The notes: generated by a model not told the origin, from the sequence alone. A DNA stretch of 64,000 nucleotides from Bigelowiella natans CCMP2755 (GCA_000320545.1 ADNK01002641.1:1-64000); one strand, 5' to 3'. Positions 1-11,810 are shown, counted from the stretch's first letter. A program made the numbers and translations.

Positions 1-498
1 TTCCCCGCCAAGGTCATTTACAGCTGCCTTTAACTAGTTTGGCACTGTCAAGGAAATGAATGTCTTAGTGATAATGATGTTATTGGACTGTCTTGCGTCG
101 CGGACATCATCGATACGCGTATTCACGATTAGCCATCAGATGCTGGCAGCAATAATTTATTCAGTTTATGATAGACGTATTAAAAGACAATACAGCCCGG
201 CGGTCTTGCACACGCAGAATATTGCAGGAAAAGTATTGACAGTCGCATGCTGCCATGTCGCCATCGCTTTGGCTGGAAGCGCATCAGGAGACCACTAGAT
301 CATTGCGTAAATTGCATGTAGGCACTAAGGCAGTTTATTATTGTGTCGCATATGTCAATAATGTCACATGCCCGCGCGTACGTGACACGATGCGACACTC
401 GGACGTACGGTCATGCACTTTCCTCTGCGAGCTTGGGGGGGGGGGACCTCCTATCCTCCTCCTGGCCTCATCTTCCGTACCTTTCAACCAACCATCAG
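1..498. other. 5' edge, no firm gene model
   Basis: This stretch precedes the first exon I can place. About 245-290 (+) reads HVAIALAG in one frame, which resembles the RVGVALDG strand of the second SPRY copy downstream. It therefore may hold an exon of the first SPRY copy. No usable GT donor follows that reading frame, so I do not call it. Confidence 0.3.
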
Positions 499-747
499 GT
501 TGGATGGCAACAAGGACACGAAATGCTATTCCATGGGCAAGATATCTGGCAAAGATTTTAAGGTGGTTTGAAGGGAGGACGGCATTCCCACCATCGACTT
601 GCAGCCGCAGTAGCAACAAGAGCAATATGGAAAAGAAGAAGAAGAAGAAGAAGAAGAAGAAGAAACAGATGACGAAGAAGAGGAATAAGCGCGGCTTTCT
701 AGAATTTCATCAACCCCCATATTCAACGCCATCACTATCATCATTAA

Positions 748-782
<35 letters not shown>

Positions 783-1176
783 CTATCATCATCGCTTCAC
801 CTCTACGACAACATTACATTCACAAAAAACATCATTCGCGGCTATTATTCCACACACATTTCAACACAAACTGATATGATGATACTACCTGCCGCAAAAC
901 TAGGTCCGTAGCACGACAGTGAAGCTTCGATTCGTCTTAAACTGCAACGAGGGGTCACTTCAGATTCAGTCGATGTCGCAGGTCAACGACTCCATCACCA
1001 TCACAGTGCCCAGGAAAACGAAGCTGTTCCCATGGGCCTCGTTGCTAGAAAAAGGTGTGTGCATGTGTGTGAGCAATTTGATGATGAAGCTCCCTGTGTA
1101 TGCGACAAAATGCTGCTGATGGTTGTGGTGTGAAATATAGCATTGGTGATATTTATATGAGAGAGAGAGGGGGGGG

Positions 1177-1220
<44 letters not shown>

Positions 1221-1240
1221 TGGCTTTGTTTTTGCATAAA

Positions 1241-1275
<35 letters not shown>

Positions 1276-2011
1276 TTTTCTACATAATCGTATCTTCTTT
1301 CGAGAACGAGATCGATGCTGCTTGTGCTTTGTATATCCATTTATATACGCACACCAATCACCAACCCTCTCCCCCTCATGGAATGGAATAATAGCGACGA
1401 CAACAACGATAACAACAACAACAACGATAACAACAACAACAGCAACAACAACAACAACGATAACAACAACAACAACGATAACAACAACAATGATAACAAC
1501 AACAACAACAACAGGCTGTAGCGTTCGCTTCGTAAGTGGTCCACGTATAGCCATGGACGAGTCGATTCAAAACCTAAGCAGCATACACAGCACTACCCGA
1601 CAACAACAACACGCCAACTCTTCCTGCAACTTCCGTTCCAAGCGAAGGAGTCCGCGAAGGCGCGTTATCAGCTCTCCCTGCTACGACGATGAGAGCAGCT
1701 ATCACAACAACAACAACAACAACAACAGGGTTTCGCGTCGCCCCTTATTAAACGATTCAATGGCTTCCGTCCGCCATTCGTTTGATTCCTCGTCGCCGCT
1801 TGTTAGCACGGAAACGTCTTCTACGATATTCGCGGGGCTGCATGCACACCGAAGCTTAGCTTGGTCGCACGCACGCTCAGCTAAATGCTTTGAGATCTCA
1901 GACAGAGGGGCTATGGCGACGCTCACTGGGTCCACTGGATCGATTATCGGCATTGACGGATGGAATAAGGGGGTGAGGACGTGGGAGGTAGCTTTTGTTT
2001 CTTTGTGTATA

Positions 2012-2049
<38 letters not shown>

Positions 2050-3738
2050 TGTGTGTGTGTGTGTTCGTACTATTGTCTGATGATGATGATAAAGCAACTA
2101 TAGCAGTAAAGGCGTGTAAATAGGATAATGAATCGATGTTAAAAGTATATGTGTATTATGATAATTTTATATCAAGATGTTCATTATCGAATCTATTCAA
2201 TTACTAGCTCGCCTTGGAGTCAAAGGAGCTGAAACATGGTGCTTTTTGGTATGCAAACTTAGCCCCCTCTCCCCACCCACCCACCCCCTCCGCCCTGCTC
2301 GTGACCAATTTCCACCTCTGGAAAAAGGCTCCGATTACGCAGCCTTTGTTTCAACAACATTGGCCTTTTTTTGACAAATAAGCCGGAGGAAATAGAAGAT
2401 TGGCTTCTATGTAGTAAAGTGTTAAGGCAACAAAGCGTGGAATTATAAAAGTAGTAATGCGTTGTTTGTTTTAACGACAGGTGGGCACGTGTTGGTGTTG
2501 CTCTAGATGGAACGCAGTGCGAAGGCAGGGGCTGTCATCACATCCCTGGAAAGACGTACGATTTGCTAGCATATACCACATGTCACCGATCGATCGATTA
2601 CCCTTGCGTCAATGCCGTCGGGCATTGCTTGTGGAACGGCAGCAAAAACTGTGATAGCTGCTGCATGTGAACATGCTCGTGCTAGCGGAAGAGAGCGTCT
2701 TATAGAATGTTGTTGGTCACCAATGCTTCCTGTCCGCAAAAACATAATCGGTAGCATGATGATTACGTATATCATCTTCCTAGCCACCGCATAGTTCTCA
2801 TACCGTCGCGTCATTCGTCCTCCCCCCCCCTCTCTAATCTCCCTTAGATTTGGTCATAGACTTGATGGAGACCAAGCAGCACACACCGAACAGTCCTTCA
2901 CGCTGGGAATCAAGGCAGGTGTCGCTTTTAAGATTAAGTCTACGATGGCACGATTACGCATGAAGCTGGATCACAACAACGGGTCGCTTACCATCACTGA
3001 CGTCCTGCAGCCAGAGCACTTCTTGTGCATAAACATTCCCAAGGGGAAAAGGTATGTGCGTTCGCTGTTTTGTCAAGATTATGGAACAACATCAGTAGTA
3101 GTAGTAGTAGTAGTGATGTCATGGTCCATATATCAGCATTGTTTGGTAGCAAGCTCTTTGAGAGAGAGAGAGAGAGGGAGAGAGAGAGAGAGAGAGAGAG
3201 AGCTCTATAGAAGCACGAAAGAGCGCGTTGTTGTGCGTTTTGCTGTGTGTGCGTCGCTAATCTTTGGCGACCTCGCGTGCGTTTTCTCTAAATGCAAAAT
3301 TCCATTCATTTTTTCCTGCATGCGAAACAAGTATTTGCATGTCTTTTTCGTCTTCTTCTCATATTCTTCCACGTCTGTTTACGATATGCGTTATTATATA
3401 GGCTCTATCCTTGGGCAAGCTTAGTGAATGAAGGCACAAGTAATGCCCAATTTTAGAAATTGATCATTTTCCTTCAAATATGATGACTCAGGCAAGTTAA
3501 CGCACCCTCTCCTCCCCTCTCCCTCCCCTGCCTCCTGCACACTTGCACATTGACAGGCATCAGGTTTGTTGACGGTATAGATGAGATCGACGAAGAAGGG
3601 GGTCATAAGGATGATAAAGACGATCGTAACAACGTTCATGGAAGGCGTACAACATCACCAATAGTCTCGCCAAATACTGTGAAGAACTTCGTAAAAAGAC
3701 AATCCCGATTAGTTCGCCAGACGAATGGCCTAGACTAG
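499..3738 (+). CDS. Protein with two tandem SPRY-like domains (3' part of gene, 7 exons)
   Basis: Exons inferred at 499-562, 904-1054, 1515-2004, 2481-2555, 2848-3051, 3402-3439 and 3557-3738 (TAG stop). Phases agree at every junction. The product has two related domains. Copy 1 runs from LDGNKDTKC through TVKLRFVLNCNEGSLQI, LFPWASLLEKG and CSVRFVSG. Copy 2 starts at GWNKGVRTWEV and continues RVGVALDG, LDGDQAAHT, RLRMKLDHNNGSLTI, LYPWASLVNEG and TSIRFVDG. The WEV, GVAL, D-x-N-x-GSL and LYPW-SL pattern is that of SPRY/B30.2 (concanavalin-like) domains, which bind protein partners. Between them lies a Ser/Arg/Asn-rich linker. A short acidic then basic tail follows copy 2. The gene's start lies left of the window or is unrecognised. 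Family assignment rests on motif order only; the partner and pathway are unknown. Confidence 0.7.
1156..1271. repeat. (GA)n and (CA)n microsatellites in an intron
   Basis: A GA run near 1156-1217 is followed by a CA run near 1244-1271. Both lie in the intron 1055-1514 of the SPRY-like gene. Confidence 0.95.
1396..1514 (+). repeat. (AAC)n/(AACGAT)n microsatellite ending in a splice acceptor
   Basis: An AAC-rich array with GAT interruptions runs directly into the CAG acceptor at 1512-1514, so the array supplies the last bases of the intron. A polypyrimidine tract is absent here. Confidence 0.85.
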
Positions 3739-4100
3739 CAAAAAGAAGGAATAGGAGATTCGAAAGTAAATTAAAAATTTATGCAACAATTATGCATATG
3801 CGGTAGAGATTCAAACAGCTGCTGTCATTTCGATCTCTTAATGTTAATTTCTTACTTTCTTTGATTGGTTGGGCGTAGTTTTCACATCATCAGCAAGGCC
3901 TAATGCCTGACTCTTAACGCGTAGGTTAGAGAAACTATTTGTTGCGACGACGACGAAAATGTCTAAATCACCACATAGATGGGAAAGATGTTCATCGACT
4001 TTAGTTTCTCTGATCGCATGGGGAGATGCATGATGCGAACAAACAAGTGTTTTGTCTGGTTCATTTTGTGACGTGTTTCCGGCATGACTTGGTGTGTGTG
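3739..4100. other. Intergenic, nothing recognised
   Basis: This lies after the SPRY gene stop. I see no exon, RNA gene or repeat I can support. Confidence 0.6.
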
Positions 4101-4502
4101 TGTGTGTGCATGCCATGAGGCACATGTCATCGTGCACTAGCACAGCTGGTTGGTCGATCAAACGCGAATCGAAGACATCCCTGCTAGCTTGCACTGCATC
4201 ATCGATCAACTACAACTGTTTTCTGCGAACAACAATGATGTGCTAGATCAGCATGTGGCAACCGGTTTGCGCCGCTCCTACTGTGCATCTCAAATCCGCA
4301 GAAGCCATGCTAGCATGCAATGTCATCTTTCGTTCGATCTGGTTGTTTGTGCCATGCTCTGCGCACTGGCATAGCCACCGCTAGACATGTGCAGGTGTGA
4401 TTGTTGCGTGCCGCGCGGCCATGTTGATCACTAGATCTGACAGCTCGCACGTGCTGCATGTACGTGGGTGCGAATCATCAAACAAGCGGCGATGCACGTT
4501 GC

Positions 4503-4533
<31 letters not shown>

Positions 4534-6786
4534 TGTGCGTCTAGCTAGCTAGGCGTGTGCGTGCAAATCTTGTCTTGATGGACATGGTGACAGCTCATGT
4601 GATGCATGCATGTGATGTCACGTGTCTGCAATGAGCATGCAACAGCTAGACAGCACATGTGATGCACATGTGACATTGCGTGTCTGTGATTGTCCGTGTG
4701 CAGCGCGCCGTGTCACATGCTAGCGCAGCATGCCTTGCTCTGGTGCTAGCTGCTTGAGGCCATGAGGTTGTCGCATTGTGGACAATGCAATGCATGTGTG
4801 CACAACAGTGTATCTGTCATTCGTGTGAGCAGTCTAGCAGTGCTGATGCATGCAAACGCAGACATGAACGCAAAAACTTGCATTGCATGTGATCTGTGTG
4901 TGCGGCGCACATTTTCAAAAATTGGCATTGCTAGATTGGGATGTGCAGGTGGAAAGCGCACATTGTTGCAAACAATGCCTGCTGCAGAGCACAAATTCCT
5001 AGCTAGCTACAGTGCTCATTGGTCCATCGTAACGACGCGCAGTGACGATGCAAGAATCAAGGTTTGACGCATCCGACGATCCACACGTCTGCATCACCAG
5101 CTGCTCATTTGCAAAGCTGCACCGCACCGCCATGGATTGGCATGATCATTGAAATGAGCAATCACTCGATTTCATTGCATCCCAATCTAGCAACCACACA
5201 CATTTGTCTCTGCCATCATGTGTTTCATGCACGTTCAAAATTGGCAATTCACATGCACACATGCATGCCTGAATGATCTGATCGACAGCTAGACAGTCTG
5301 GCACGTCATCCCTGAATCTCCAGCATCCATCTAGTCTGCCATTGCTACCTAGCTACCACTTCCAGAGGAAATGCGATGGTCCACATCTTTCACGACATCG
5401 CGTGTGTTGCATGGTTCATCTGCTTCTTCACAATGTTCATGGGACAACACGAACAAGCTCCCAAAATCGCCCATCGCGTGCAGATGGCGTGCATCTACTC
5501 CTGCATGCGTCCATTTTTTCGAGTTTGTGGCTCATGCTACCACTTCCGCCCCCAACGCTCGCCTCAATTCCGCACTTGAGAAGTGCAAATCCCTCAAGTC
5601 TCTGTTGAACACCAGAACCCGTCGATCAATGCAATCTTGCTTGATGAAGATTTTGAGTTCGGGATGTTTTGTCAAGTCACAGAGAGTGCCAATTTCTGTT
5701 TTTGACCTCAACATTTGCCTTCATGTCAACCAGATGCTTTGCGATCTCCAAATGACCCTCCTGGCAACCGCAAATCAACGGAGCATCACCTGACATGTGT
5801 TGTCATGCAATCGTGTCAAATTGTGCAACATCTTTTGCAACTGCTGTCTCACTGTTAGCATCAGAACCCACCGAGCCAGTCTTTCGCTTCGATGTTTGCC
5901 TTCACATCAACCAGATGCTTTGCGATCTCCAAAAGACCTCCACGGGAACACTCAATCAACCACTTGCTGCTTCTGCTGCTCTTGCTGCTGCTGCTGCCAC
6001 TGTTTTGCCAAGTGTGTCAACCTGATACCCAACACCCAACACCACGTTTGCCATCAATCACTCAACACTCCCAACTGCTGCCGCGACAATGTCAACACTG
6101 CTGCTGCTGCCCACCGGAACGGTTGCGCTCCTCAACACTTGCGTTTTCCCCCATCAAACGCTTGAGACAGGGAAGGTCGTTGCTGTGCATTGCTTGGAAG
6201 GTGTTACTCGTCGAGGTGCCAGACGACATTGTCGCACTCCACGTCACGGTCCAACAGATTCTGGAGCAATTCTGGAAACGTGCCCAATGAAGGGCCGGAT
6301 GCCCTTCCGATGATGAAACTGTCCGACGTGTCTGAAGATCATCTGTCTCTCAGAGTCTCCGAAGGTGTCTCTCAGAGTCTCCGAAGGTGTCCGAAGATGA
6401 TGTCCGAAGATGACCCGATTTTATATTTTTTGGTTAATAAATTACGGTATGTAAAACATCTCTTTTTATTTTAAAATGTGTAGAATAGATCTAATCACTA
6501 ATGCAATCTGAAATACAAAAGAGATGTTTTACATAGTTTATTAGATCTAACCAAGGATCTCCGAGGATTTCCTGGATTTCTGCCTAAAAAACGAACAGAA
6601 TCATCCTTCTGCTCCTAGGCTCTCCTTTTCTCTTTTTCCAGTTGTGTTCTTGCGACAATTGTCATCGACAAAACTTCAATTAAATGCCCTGCACTTTGCA
6701 CCTCTGATGGATGAATAATGCAAATCAGTACAGGTAGATCTACGTGGCAGAATACGGGCACGCATCTTCTCTTGTAAGCATCCACG
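4101..6786. other. Repeat-rich island 1 (CATGC/GCTAGC-rich)
   Basis: The sequence changes texture here: many TGCATG, GCTAGC and CATGTG words, few trinucleotide arrays and higher GC than the introns. It includes a (CA)n run at about 4503-4533. Open frames exist but none matches a family, apart from the ankyrin remnants at 5540-6290. At 6345-6410 short near-repeats of TCTCAGAGTCTCCGAAGGTG occur. Confidence 0.6.
5540..6290 (-). pseudogene. Ankyrin-repeat protein remnant
   Basis: Read on the minus strand, bases near 5775-5690 give GHLEIAKHLVDMKANVEVKN. Bases near 5945-5880 give LEIAKHLVDVKANIEAKD. Bases near 6200-6105 give LPCLKRLMGENASVEERN. These are the helix-helix-loop units of ankyrin repeats, which mediate protein binding. 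In between, the frame is broken by stops and shifts, with no splice sites that would repair them, and no start or end can be placed. I call it a decayed gene. It sits inside a repeat-rich island, which suits a transposed or multicopy ankyrin family, but I cannot show its origin. Confidence 0.65.
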
Positions 6787-7836
6787 ATGAGTCGATCCAG
6801 GGAGGAGGCGAAATGCAGTAGCAGCATCTTCCCGCCCTTTGAGAGAGGAGGGCCGGGCAGTTTAGCCCACGATGCCCCCCAAACCTACACAAGACGTTCC
6901 TTGGATGACAATTCGTGGAAAAGATCACCGAGTAAGTCTTCGCGGCTGAATAAGTCTTCGCGGCTGAATAGGGCTGATTCAATGCCGATATGGTCGAGTA
7001 CACACCTACGATTCCCAAAGGCAAGCCCTACCAAAATTGAAATGAAGAGAGGGTACAAGAGTGAGTCCGAAAGGAGCAAGTTGCGGGGAAGGGTTTTGTT
7101 TCCTAGGCATGAAGGCAATGGCGTTAACAATAGGGCTACTAGTTTTTCTCCAGTCTCTTCCAAAATTCGTGCAAGTAACTTATTTTCCAATCTGGCACTC
7201 CCCCGATATGAAAGCAATGGTGTCAACAATAGAATTGGCTTACCTCTAGCCTCTTCCAGTATTCGTCAAAGTAATTCATGTACCAATCTTGCGCTCCTTG
7301 GCAAAGGTGGCAATGATAAGGTTGGCTTACCTCTAGCCTCTTCCAGTATTCGTCAAAGTAATTCATGTACCAATCTTGCGCTCCTTGGCAAAGGTAGCAA
7401 TGATAAGGTTGGCTTGCCTCTAGCCTCTTCCAGTATTCGTCAAAGTAATTCATGTACCAATCTTGCTCTACTCCAAAAGTCATCATCAAGACGATTCCAG
7501 ACAGTGCTGAACGAATATTGGGAAGGCACAGATCTGAGAAGAAGGAGCGGTCGGAAACACGGCTCTATCTCCTCACTTGTTATGCGCACATTCGAAATGA
7601 AAAAGGAGGAAGAAAAAAGGAGGAGAGACAAAATATTGACCAACGGTATGTGACTTATTCCTTGATTTTCGTGGATATAATATCGAGGGTATGTGTCTCA
7701 TCATAGGGAAGAACGTAAAGCCTGCACAGGATCTCTTGACATCTCGCCTCCAAAGAAAGGTTTTCAAAAAATCTCGATGCTACAGCAACGCACCTGCGTC
7801 ACCACATCATGTTTCAACTGTTTGCTGCACGCCAGC

Positions 7837-7878
<42 letters not shown>

Positions 7879-8177
7879 TATTTAAAAAAAAACACCGATT
7901 CAGCAATGATACACATATATTTGTTGCTTAGGAATGGTGTGCTTACGAAAGAAACCACTATGCAGATGAAATCCTCAAGTTCGAGCATGGACCGTTGACC
8001 AGGGAGCAAAAACGACAAATAAAGACTGGAGAGAAATCACAATTGAGGCAGCAGTGTAAGATTTCCCCATCTGTAAGTCAAATGAAGCTGCGAGACTATT
8101 TGAAAGAGTTCAGAACCAAAGAAAATGACATGACGGCGCGTCGTATCAAAAAATCGCATTTGTCGGATGAAGACTAG
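6787..8177 (+). CDS. Ser-rich protein with internal 29-residue repeats, 3 exons, unknown function
   Basis: Exons 6787-7645 (ATG start), 7707-7759 and 7932-8177 (TAG) join in phase (1, then 0) with GTATGT, GTTTTC and AG signals. The product of about 385 residues is basic and Ser-rich. Three near-identical 29-residue units contain LPLASSSIRQSNSCTNLALL, and two more degenerate units precede them. A charged segment (FEMKKEEEKRRRDK) and a Lys/Arg-rich C-terminus ending SHLSDED follow. No family is recognised. The 3' end is uncertain. Donors T|GTAAGA (8056) and T|GTAAGT (8071) lie inside exon 3. An open frame beginning SSNILIDEIPLKVNS after the acceptor-like CTAG at 8177 runs to a stop at 8335. An alternative last exon at 8178-8335 is therefore possible. 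Confidence 0.65.
7237..7470 (+). repeat. Coding tandem repeat, 87-bp unit, about 2.7 copies
   Basis: Units start at 7237, 7324 and 7411, exactly 87 bp apart and nearly identical. The unit length keeps the frame, so the array adds 29-residue blocks to the protein. The third unit diverges near 7466. Confidence 0.9.
7840..7876. repeat. (CT)n microsatellite in an intron
   Basis: An uninterrupted CT run lies in the intron before the last exon of the preceding gene. Confidence 0.95.
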
Positions 8178-8335
8178 TGGGAGAAAGTAGCAACATTCTA
8201 ATCGACGAAATCCCCCTTAAGGTCAATTCAACACTGTGTGTGCGTCGCATCGTTAGTAGACAATACCCAGTAGGGACTCGGGCCATCATCACACTCAAAA
8301 ACATATTCGAGCACCATACTCCAACAAAATGCTGA

Positions 8336-9660
8336 AGAACAATTGCGATGAATAAATCGTCATGCTTAAGTGATGACTGCCAAATGTAGCGTGAAAATAG
8401 TATTTTATGTGTTTTGAATGGCACAGTACACGTGAACATGATGCTGCCATGGGCTTTGGACACTGCATTGGATCGTTATTTCGATCAACCACGTTGCTTT
8501 TTCCCATAATGAAGAAACAGAGCTGCATTAGACATGAATTTTCTTCACACCGTTGCAATTTTGACAGCGCGGAATGTGGCCTGTGGACGTGCAGGCTAGC
8601 TAGCTAGCAGGCCGCGCGATCAACCATGATGCTTTGCATCTGCTTCGCGGAGAACTTATGCACAAGAGTGCGAACACGACGTGGCGCATGCTAGCTAGCT
8701 AGCATGCATACATGCGCTCTAGCGCTGCGCACGACACACACGTACACATGCACGCACAAAAGTTAGTCTAGTGGTGCACATGTCAGCATGCACCGCGCGT
8801 CTTGCGCTCGTCGTGGCGATGTTCTCCACAAGGGCGCTGAGAAACCGCGTCGCATGGCGCAACGTGCATGTTGCAAGATTCACATTCCTTGTCGCACACG
8901 CAAAACACCGGCGGCACATGATAAGCAATGCTAGAATGCTGAATGACATTGCTAGCCCACGCTGGCCTGCTCGCTACCGAAGTAGTAGCTCGGGCGAACT
9001 AATTATATAGCGATCTTCGCTGCGCACAACATGCATGCCCGCAAAGCGACGAATGGTCCGTTGGGTGGGATCGACGCAGCTGGATTGCATGTCCATGATC
9101 TAAATGGCAGGCACCTTCGATTCAAAATGAGTCATCTCTAGCTGACTCTCTGACCCCCTGATGTTCTTCGTTCATGAAGTTTTTGAGTTTGAATCACATG
9201 TCATGGTGTGCGCAGCGCCCATCACAGGTTCATTATTTGGGCAAGCTAGCTAGCTGCTAGCAGGCGCGACCATTCTAGCATTGTGGTGTCTAGGTGTGAT
9301 GGCATGCTAGCTTGCTGTGGCATGCAGCCTAGCAGCGCCAGAGCGGATGACGATGTCCAAGTTAGCAGCTAGACAAACGGGCACACGACATGCACACGTG
9401 CTTCTAGCTCCACAGTGCACAAGGCTGCTGCACTTGCGTTCAGATTAGTGCGATGCTGCGCACACGCGGCATCCGACTCACTGAGTTAAAAGTAGCATGC
9501 TGCTGCTGCTGCTGCTATCGTATTGCTCGGCTCAGCGTGTGCTTGTTTGCATGCAACCTTGCCATCATTGGCTATTACAACAATTTTGTTTTCGTGTTTA
9601 CTTGCACATCCCACATCAGCGGTGATTTCCATCCCCTCCTCTCTTCCCGTGGATAGAGAG
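8336..9660. other. Repeat-rich island 2
   Basis: From about 8580 the sequence is dense in GCTAGC, TGCATG and CACGTG words, with the same texture as island 1. No coding exon is recognised. The stretch 8336-8580 shows nothing clear. Confidence 0.5.
8686..8707. repeat. 22-bp perfect palindrome
   Basis: GCATGCTAGCT is followed directly by its reverse complement AGCTAGCATGC. It lies in the island rich in GCTAG and CATGC words. Confidence 0.9.
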
Positions 9661-9662
9661 TG

Positions 9663-10221
9663 CTACGAAGGCGGCACATCTTTGTTTTCTAGAGGTTGAC
9701 AATTGATCTTTGCTCTTGGGGAGTTACTCTCAAAGCTCTCCACTTGCTGTCTTGACGACTCGCATTTAGGCAAGACGACTGGGTTAGTGTGTGGGTCCCG
9801 TCTCCCTCCACCTAACGCTGTTACTACTATCGGCGGGGAGTTGCTGCTTTGAGGTGGTACTTCCTTCTGTTGGATGTTAATACTTCGTGGGGTAACGACT
9901 GATGGGGAAGGTGTTTCTACCACAAGACACCTTGGAATGCCTCCCCCAGAAGACTGGTGCTGTGGGAATTTGCTCTTGATTCGAGGACTGGGGGGAGCAA
10001 GATTGGCGAGCTCTATTATGAACTCACGGCCTTTGCCGCCTTCGCTTCGCCGCCTTGAGATGTTCTTTGTCATGGGGTTGATGTTCATTCGAGAGCAGGG
10101 AGAGCGCATTGAATGAGAGACCACGAGGGGCACTGAGCAGGGGCCAACAGGACTGCTGTCTCGAGACCGTTTCATGGTGATTTTTTTGGGTGAAGTTAAC
10201 AGAGATGAATCTAGTATTATC

Positions 10222-10263
<42 letters not shown>

Positions 10264-11100
10264 CACAAAAGCACAAAAGTATGTATGGACGAGAAGTAAT
10301 TGCGGCAAATGAGGCGGAATGAATGATTATTCAGGAAAAGAAGATGTGTATATGCGCACTGGTTAAAGGTATAATAACCACCTCTTTGATGTTTTTGTTC
10401 TGAAGTTGAGTTGTTCGCATTGTTATTTTTCGAGTCTCTGCTTTGCTTGGACTCCCTAGATTCTCTCACGTAAGATCTGCTGTTGTTGCTGCCTCCTCCT
10501 CCTCCTTTGTACTTCGCTGGCTTTGATGATGCAATAGCGATCTTACGAGCAATACTATGTCCGCCGCGTGAGAAGCTAAAGCTGCGCATGAGAGTATGGA
10601 TATTTGACGACGGCTGTCCGCGCTCCTTGACCGGGCGAAATTCACTGTGCGACAATTGGATTCTATGGCCTAGTCGCTTCAATATCTGCTCCTTACACTT
10701 CTGACAGGGGACCCAGCAATACCTACGATGACATTTCCAATAAATATATAACTATCAGTGTGAATGATAATATACACTGCCCAACAAGTGTATTTCGCCC
10801 GAACTTAGCAGCCTCATTTAAAGTGAATCACCAATCGCTGTTGTTAAGATTTTTCATTGTTATCTACTTTAGCATGCTACAAATAGGAGCCGTTGATATG
10901 AAGTGATTCCCGTATTTTGTGCTGAAATTACAAGCTTTGATTCGATAATTATGCATGCTTTCGTCGTAGATCAAGTCCTTTTTGGGGACGGTTAACCATG
11001 AACCGTCATTGTCATTTATTACCAGATTATGCAAATTGGAAAGATTATCAGAAGTGATTCTCGTGATCTCACGTCTCTGTTGGAATCGAACCTTTCGCAC
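9663..11100 (-). CDS. Cys-cluster, Ser/Arg-rich protein, 3' three exons, unknown function
   Basis: Minus-strand exons 11100-11023, 10722-10382 and 10210-9663 (stop at 9663) join in phase 2 then 1, with AG acceptors and GTAATA and GTGGTT donors. The first exon encodes SRESLLIIFPICII. The second opens with a compact cysteine cluster, YCWVPCQKCKEQI, and continues into LMRSFSFSRGGHSIARKI. The last exon is Ser/Pro/Arg-rich (SRRRSEGGKGREFI, VVETPSPSVVTPRSI). The cysteine pairs could bind zinc, but no named finger fits, so I give no function. The intron 10381-10211 carries a (CA)n/(GT)n run. Exons further upstream are not resolved. Confidence 0.5.
10225..10259. repeat. (CA)n microsatellite
   Basis: This CA run is in the intron of the minus-strand gene. 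Reading through it produces a spurious Cys-Val run. Confidence 0.95.
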
Positions 11101-11404
11101 CTGAAATACATGCAAAGGTGGTTTACACAACAACAACAACCAACAATAACAACAACACAGACACACAAACTAGACACATAGTACCATGTGTCTGTTCTTT
11201 CTTCTAAGATAAGGATGATAGTTGTCACCGTATTAAAGAAATTGAACGAGATAACAACGATGCCTATGTTAATACTGGTGATCAGATATGATGGGGGAAC
11301 CCAAGTACAAAACAACAAGTCTGCATCATTTTAATTCTAAAATACATATTATGTGCACTTATTAACGAAATGCCGTTGTGTGAGACGATTGAGGCCACAC
11401 ATGG

Positions 11405-11407
<3 letters not shown>

Positions 11408-11450
<43 letters not shown>
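11408..11450. repeat. (TA)n microsatellite
   Basis: A pure TA run of about 40 bases in noncoding DNA. Confidence 0.95.
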
Positions 11451-11452
<2 letters not shown>

Positions 11453-11654
11453 ATTCATATTCTCGAATAAGAAAAATAAAGAAGACAAAATGGGGAAGAA
11501 TTAGTCAATAGAGAGTCCCAATACCAAGTAAAATCGTAGCGATCATTTGTTTTTTGAGCTTTGCAGTAGCAGCCTCCACGATAGGAACCCTGCCAACATT
11601 GGAAAAAGGAGGTGTTTTTCATGATATCATTTGCATCCTCTTAATTCTCATTCT

Positions 11655-11810
11655 CAGGAAGGAATCCTCTCCATGCTATCTGTTGAGACCATGTATTCTC
11701 AGGAAGGAATCCTCTCCATGCTATCTGTTGAGACCATGTATTATTTGTACCAAGCACACTTAATCCTCTCCATGCTATCTGTTGAGACCATGTATTATTT
11801 GTACCAACCA
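11655..11810. repeat. 45-bp tandem repeat, 2 full copies and 1 partial
   Basis: The unit contains ATCCTCTCCATGCTATCTGT followed by TGAGACCATGTATT. It occurs near 11655 and 11700, and again without its first bases near 11763. It lies downstream of a minus-strand coding end. Confidence 0.85.

Noticed and set aside
1153-1554. Long minus-strand frames of Val, Leu, Ser or Cys runs
   Set aside because: They are translations of GA, CA and AAC microsatellites inside an intron; no coding bias outside the arrays.
2566-2814. Open frames on both strands at 2.57-2.81 kb
   Set aside because: They lie in the intron 2556-2847 of the SPRY gene, where the phase-consistent model needs splicing.
11075-11100. 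T-loop-like GGTTCGATTCC on the minus strand, a possible tRNA
   Set aside because: The flanking bases do not form a T-stem and no acceptor or anticodon stem was found. The bases fit an exon in phase.
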